This document shows positions 5,644-7,198 of a DNA stretch of 7,198 nt, piece after piece. Origin of the DNA: Flavobacteriales bacterium (lineage in GTDB: Bacteria > Bacteroidota > Bacteroidia > Flavobacteriales_D > SKUL01); the NCBI GenBank assembly GCA_007129985.1, contig SKUL01000231.1, positions 1-7,198 of the forward strand, written 5' to 3'. The notes beneath the pieces are model-generated. The model was not told the origin of the DNA, did not search any database, and saw only the letters and a program-made list of their open reading frames with translations. The translations under genes were made by a program, and so were the position numbers. Every line of letters starts with the position of its first letter. Position 1 is the stretch's first letter.

Positions 5644-7198
5644 ATGTTCAAGAGCTTTTTTCTTGATTTTTTTTACCGAGGCTTTGCGCTTCGCTTTGTG
5701 CTTGTTGCAGCAATATTAGCTGCAAACACCTTGGCTCTTGCACAATCAAAACCGCGTTACAACTTGCAATTAGTGGATGCAGCCGGGACTTTCCCGACTG
5801 ACATTGTTCGGCTTTACAGCTTCAAAAACCGTTCCAGCAGGTATGACGCGCTGCAGGATGTCAGGTTTGAAATGTTTCGGCGCGGTCATTTAAGTTTTTC
5901 GGTGGATAGTATCCACGAATTTGGAAACAAGTGGGTGGCCTACGTTCACAGCGGTCCTCGTTTTGATTGGGCCATGTTGAATCGAGGTAATCTTGATGGA
6001 GCCACACTGGGTTCTATTCGTTTTCGCGACAAGATATTCTATGAGCGTGCCATGAACCCTCGTCAGGTTTCTGAACTCTTTGAAAGCATTCTGGAGTACT
6101 GCGAAAACAACGGTTATCCATTCGCCACGGTTCGCTTAGACAGTGTATCCATTGACAACGGAAAAATTACTGCTGGCATTTTCATGGAGCGAAATCAGCT
6201 GGTGGTGATTGACAGTGTTATTGTACGTGGGAGTACGAAAACCAACCCTGCTTATTTCTACAACTATGTGGGTATAAAACCCGGGAGCATCTACAACGAA
6301 AAGTTGATTACCACCGCAGACCAGATGCTTTCTGAGCTTCCTTTTGTAACCGCATTCAAACCTACCGAAGTGATTTTTGGCGAAGAGATCACCAAAGCAA
6401 GATACTACCTCAACGAACGTAAAGCCAGCCGGTTTGATGGAATTCTGGGACTTCAACCCGACGAACTGACGGGCGACATCACCATTACAGGCGATGTAAA
6501 ACTGGCCGTGCAAAATGCCTTTAAGCGGGGTGAGCTTATTTCACTCAACTGGAGGCGCTTACAAACTGCTACGCAGGATATCCAGGTGAAATTCGATCAC
6601 CCCTACCTCTTCAATACGCCATTTGGAATGACCCTGGGGTTCAATCTTTTTCGGCGCGACACATCATTTGTGCAAGTTAATGGGCACCTGGGGGTTTCTT
6701 ACATGTTTTCGGGGCAGGATTACATTCAAGCCTTCGTTGAACCCACCCAATCCAATGTCATTTCAAGGTCATTCAACCCAAGCGACGGACTTGCCAACGC
6801 AAGCATTACGCTCTTTGGGGCGGAAGTTAATTTTGTGAATCTCGACTACACTTTCAATCCAACGCGAGGCTATCAGCTTTTTCTGAAAGGAGCTGCCGGA
6901 AGTCGAAACATTCGAAAAAACCCAGAGATCGACGACTCGTTTTATGAAGGCATTGAACTTCGGTCAACACAATGGAGCGGACGCATCAATGCCCGTGCTT
7001 TTGTTCCTATAGGAAGGCGTAATACGGTAATGCTGGGGGTGAAAGGTGCACTTTTGCAGGCCCAAACCATGTTTATCAATGAAGTGTACCGTATTGGAGG
7101 CTTACAATCTATAAGGGGGTTTGACGAGGAATCCATTTTCGCTTCGGCATACAGCATTTTTACACTTGAATACAGGTTTCTGCTTGAGAAAAACTCTA
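5644..7198 (+). CDS. Omp85-superfamily outer-membrane protein (BamA/TamA-like), C-terminus outside window
   Basis: Members fold or translocate proteins at the outer membrane. The frame runs 518 codons from ATG 5644 to the right edge without a stop; an in-frame TAA at 5620-5622 rules out an earlier start. Residues 1-34 look like a signal peptide (hydrophobic LRFVLVAAILAANTLALA, then Q). Residues about 75-185 form a POTRA-like segment (helix NPRQVSELFESILEY at 138-152, then GYPFATVRLDSVSI). A second POTRA-like unit lies at about 187-247 (VVIDSVIVRG, PGSIYNEKLI, LPFVTAF). From about 250 on, long amphipathic strands with aromatic ends form a barrel. IGGLQSIRGF at 484-493 contains the RGF motif of the barrel-inserted loop 6, and LEYRF follows. 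Only about two POTRA units are seen, fewer than the five of classical BamA, so a TamA-like or Bacteroidota-specific paralogue is more likely than the housekeeping BamA. No partner gene (bamD, skp, tamB) is in view. Confidence 0.92.
   Translation, partial: MFKSFFLDFFYRGFALRFVLVAAILAANTLALAQSKPRYNLQLVDAAGTFPTDIVRLYSFKNRSSRYDALQDVRFEMFRRGHLSFSVDSIHEFGNKWVAYVHSGPRFDWAMLNRGNLDGATLGSIRFRDKIFYERAMNPRQVSELFESILEYCENNGYPFATVRLDSVSIDNGKITAGIFMERNQLVVIDSVIVRGSTKTNPAYFYNYVGIKPGSIYNEKLITTADQMLSELPFVTAFKPTEVIFGEEITKARYYLNERKASRFDGILGLQPDELTGDITITGDVKLAVQNAFKRGELISLNWRRLQTATQDIQVKFDHPYLFNTPFGMTLGFNLFRRDTSFVQVNGHLGVSYMFSGQDYIQAFVEPTQSNVISRSFNPSDGLANASITLFGAEVNFVNLDYTFNPTRGYQLFLKGAAGSRNIRKNPEIDDSFYEGIELRSTQWSGRINARAFVPIGRRNTVMLGVKGALLQAQTMFINEVYRIGGLQSIRGFDEESIFASAYSIFTLEYRFLLEKNS

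Noticed and set aside
5460..5666. Plus-strand frame of 68 codons starting at GTG
   Set aside because: It lies opposite the lipoprotein signal peptide, overlaps the Omp85-type start, and shows no recognisable protein features. The minus-strand lipoprotein explains the region better.
6136..6513. Minus-strand open frame of 125 codons
   Set aside because: It is antisense to the POTRA and early barrel part of the Omp85-type gene and shows no signal or domain of its own.

Overview
The window looks like a piece of a Bacteroidota chromosome, most likely from the Flavobacteriales or a close relative. The supporting signs are a large secreted BNR/Asp-box repeat protein with Asp-Thr-rich segments, a short lipoprotein ending its signal in 'SSCG', an Omp85-type outer-membrane protein, AT-rich gene leaders without strong Shine-Dalgarno sequences, and matches to the Bacteroidota -7 promoter element TAnnTTTG. 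Base composition is even, and I see no insertion sequence, integrase, tRNA, rRNA or CRISPR array.

Left part, minus strand (1-4854). Three genes read leftwards. The first transcribed is a 256-residue secreted protein, probably a small outer-membrane beta-barrel. Its stop codon overlaps the start codon of lipA (lipoyl synthase) by four bases, so the two are probably one translationally coupled unit. After a 173-base gap comes a very large secreted beta-propeller-type protein (at least 1015 residues). It runs off the left edge before its stop, so any C-terminal sorting domain lies outside the window.

Middle (4855-5500). A 50-base divergent gap separates the barrel gene from a plus-strand OsmC-family gene. 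The OsmC gene converges on a 43-codon gene for a small lipoprotein on the minus strand, which is easy to miss because of its size. The roughly 50 bases between the two stops, with the OsmC gene's tail, hold two adjacent inverted repeats that may act as a transcription end for both.

Right part (5501-7198). The lipoprotein gene and an Omp85-superfamily gene diverge from a 143-base gap. The gap holds a perfect 7-base inverted repeat (CGCAAAC/GTTTGCG), one arm of which lies inside a good plus-strand -7 element. The Omp85 gene is visible for 518 codons: signal peptide, periplasmic POTRA-like part, then the start of the barrel with the RGF motif. It is cut by the right edge.

The common theme is the cell envelope (secreted propeller, barrel, lipoprotein, Omp85), with two metabolic or protective enzymes between. 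No clear new multi-gene system is visible. The most interesting items are the small lipoprotein with its divergent palindromic promoter region, the Asp-Thr/Cys insert in the propeller protein, and the coupling of a barrel protein to lipA.
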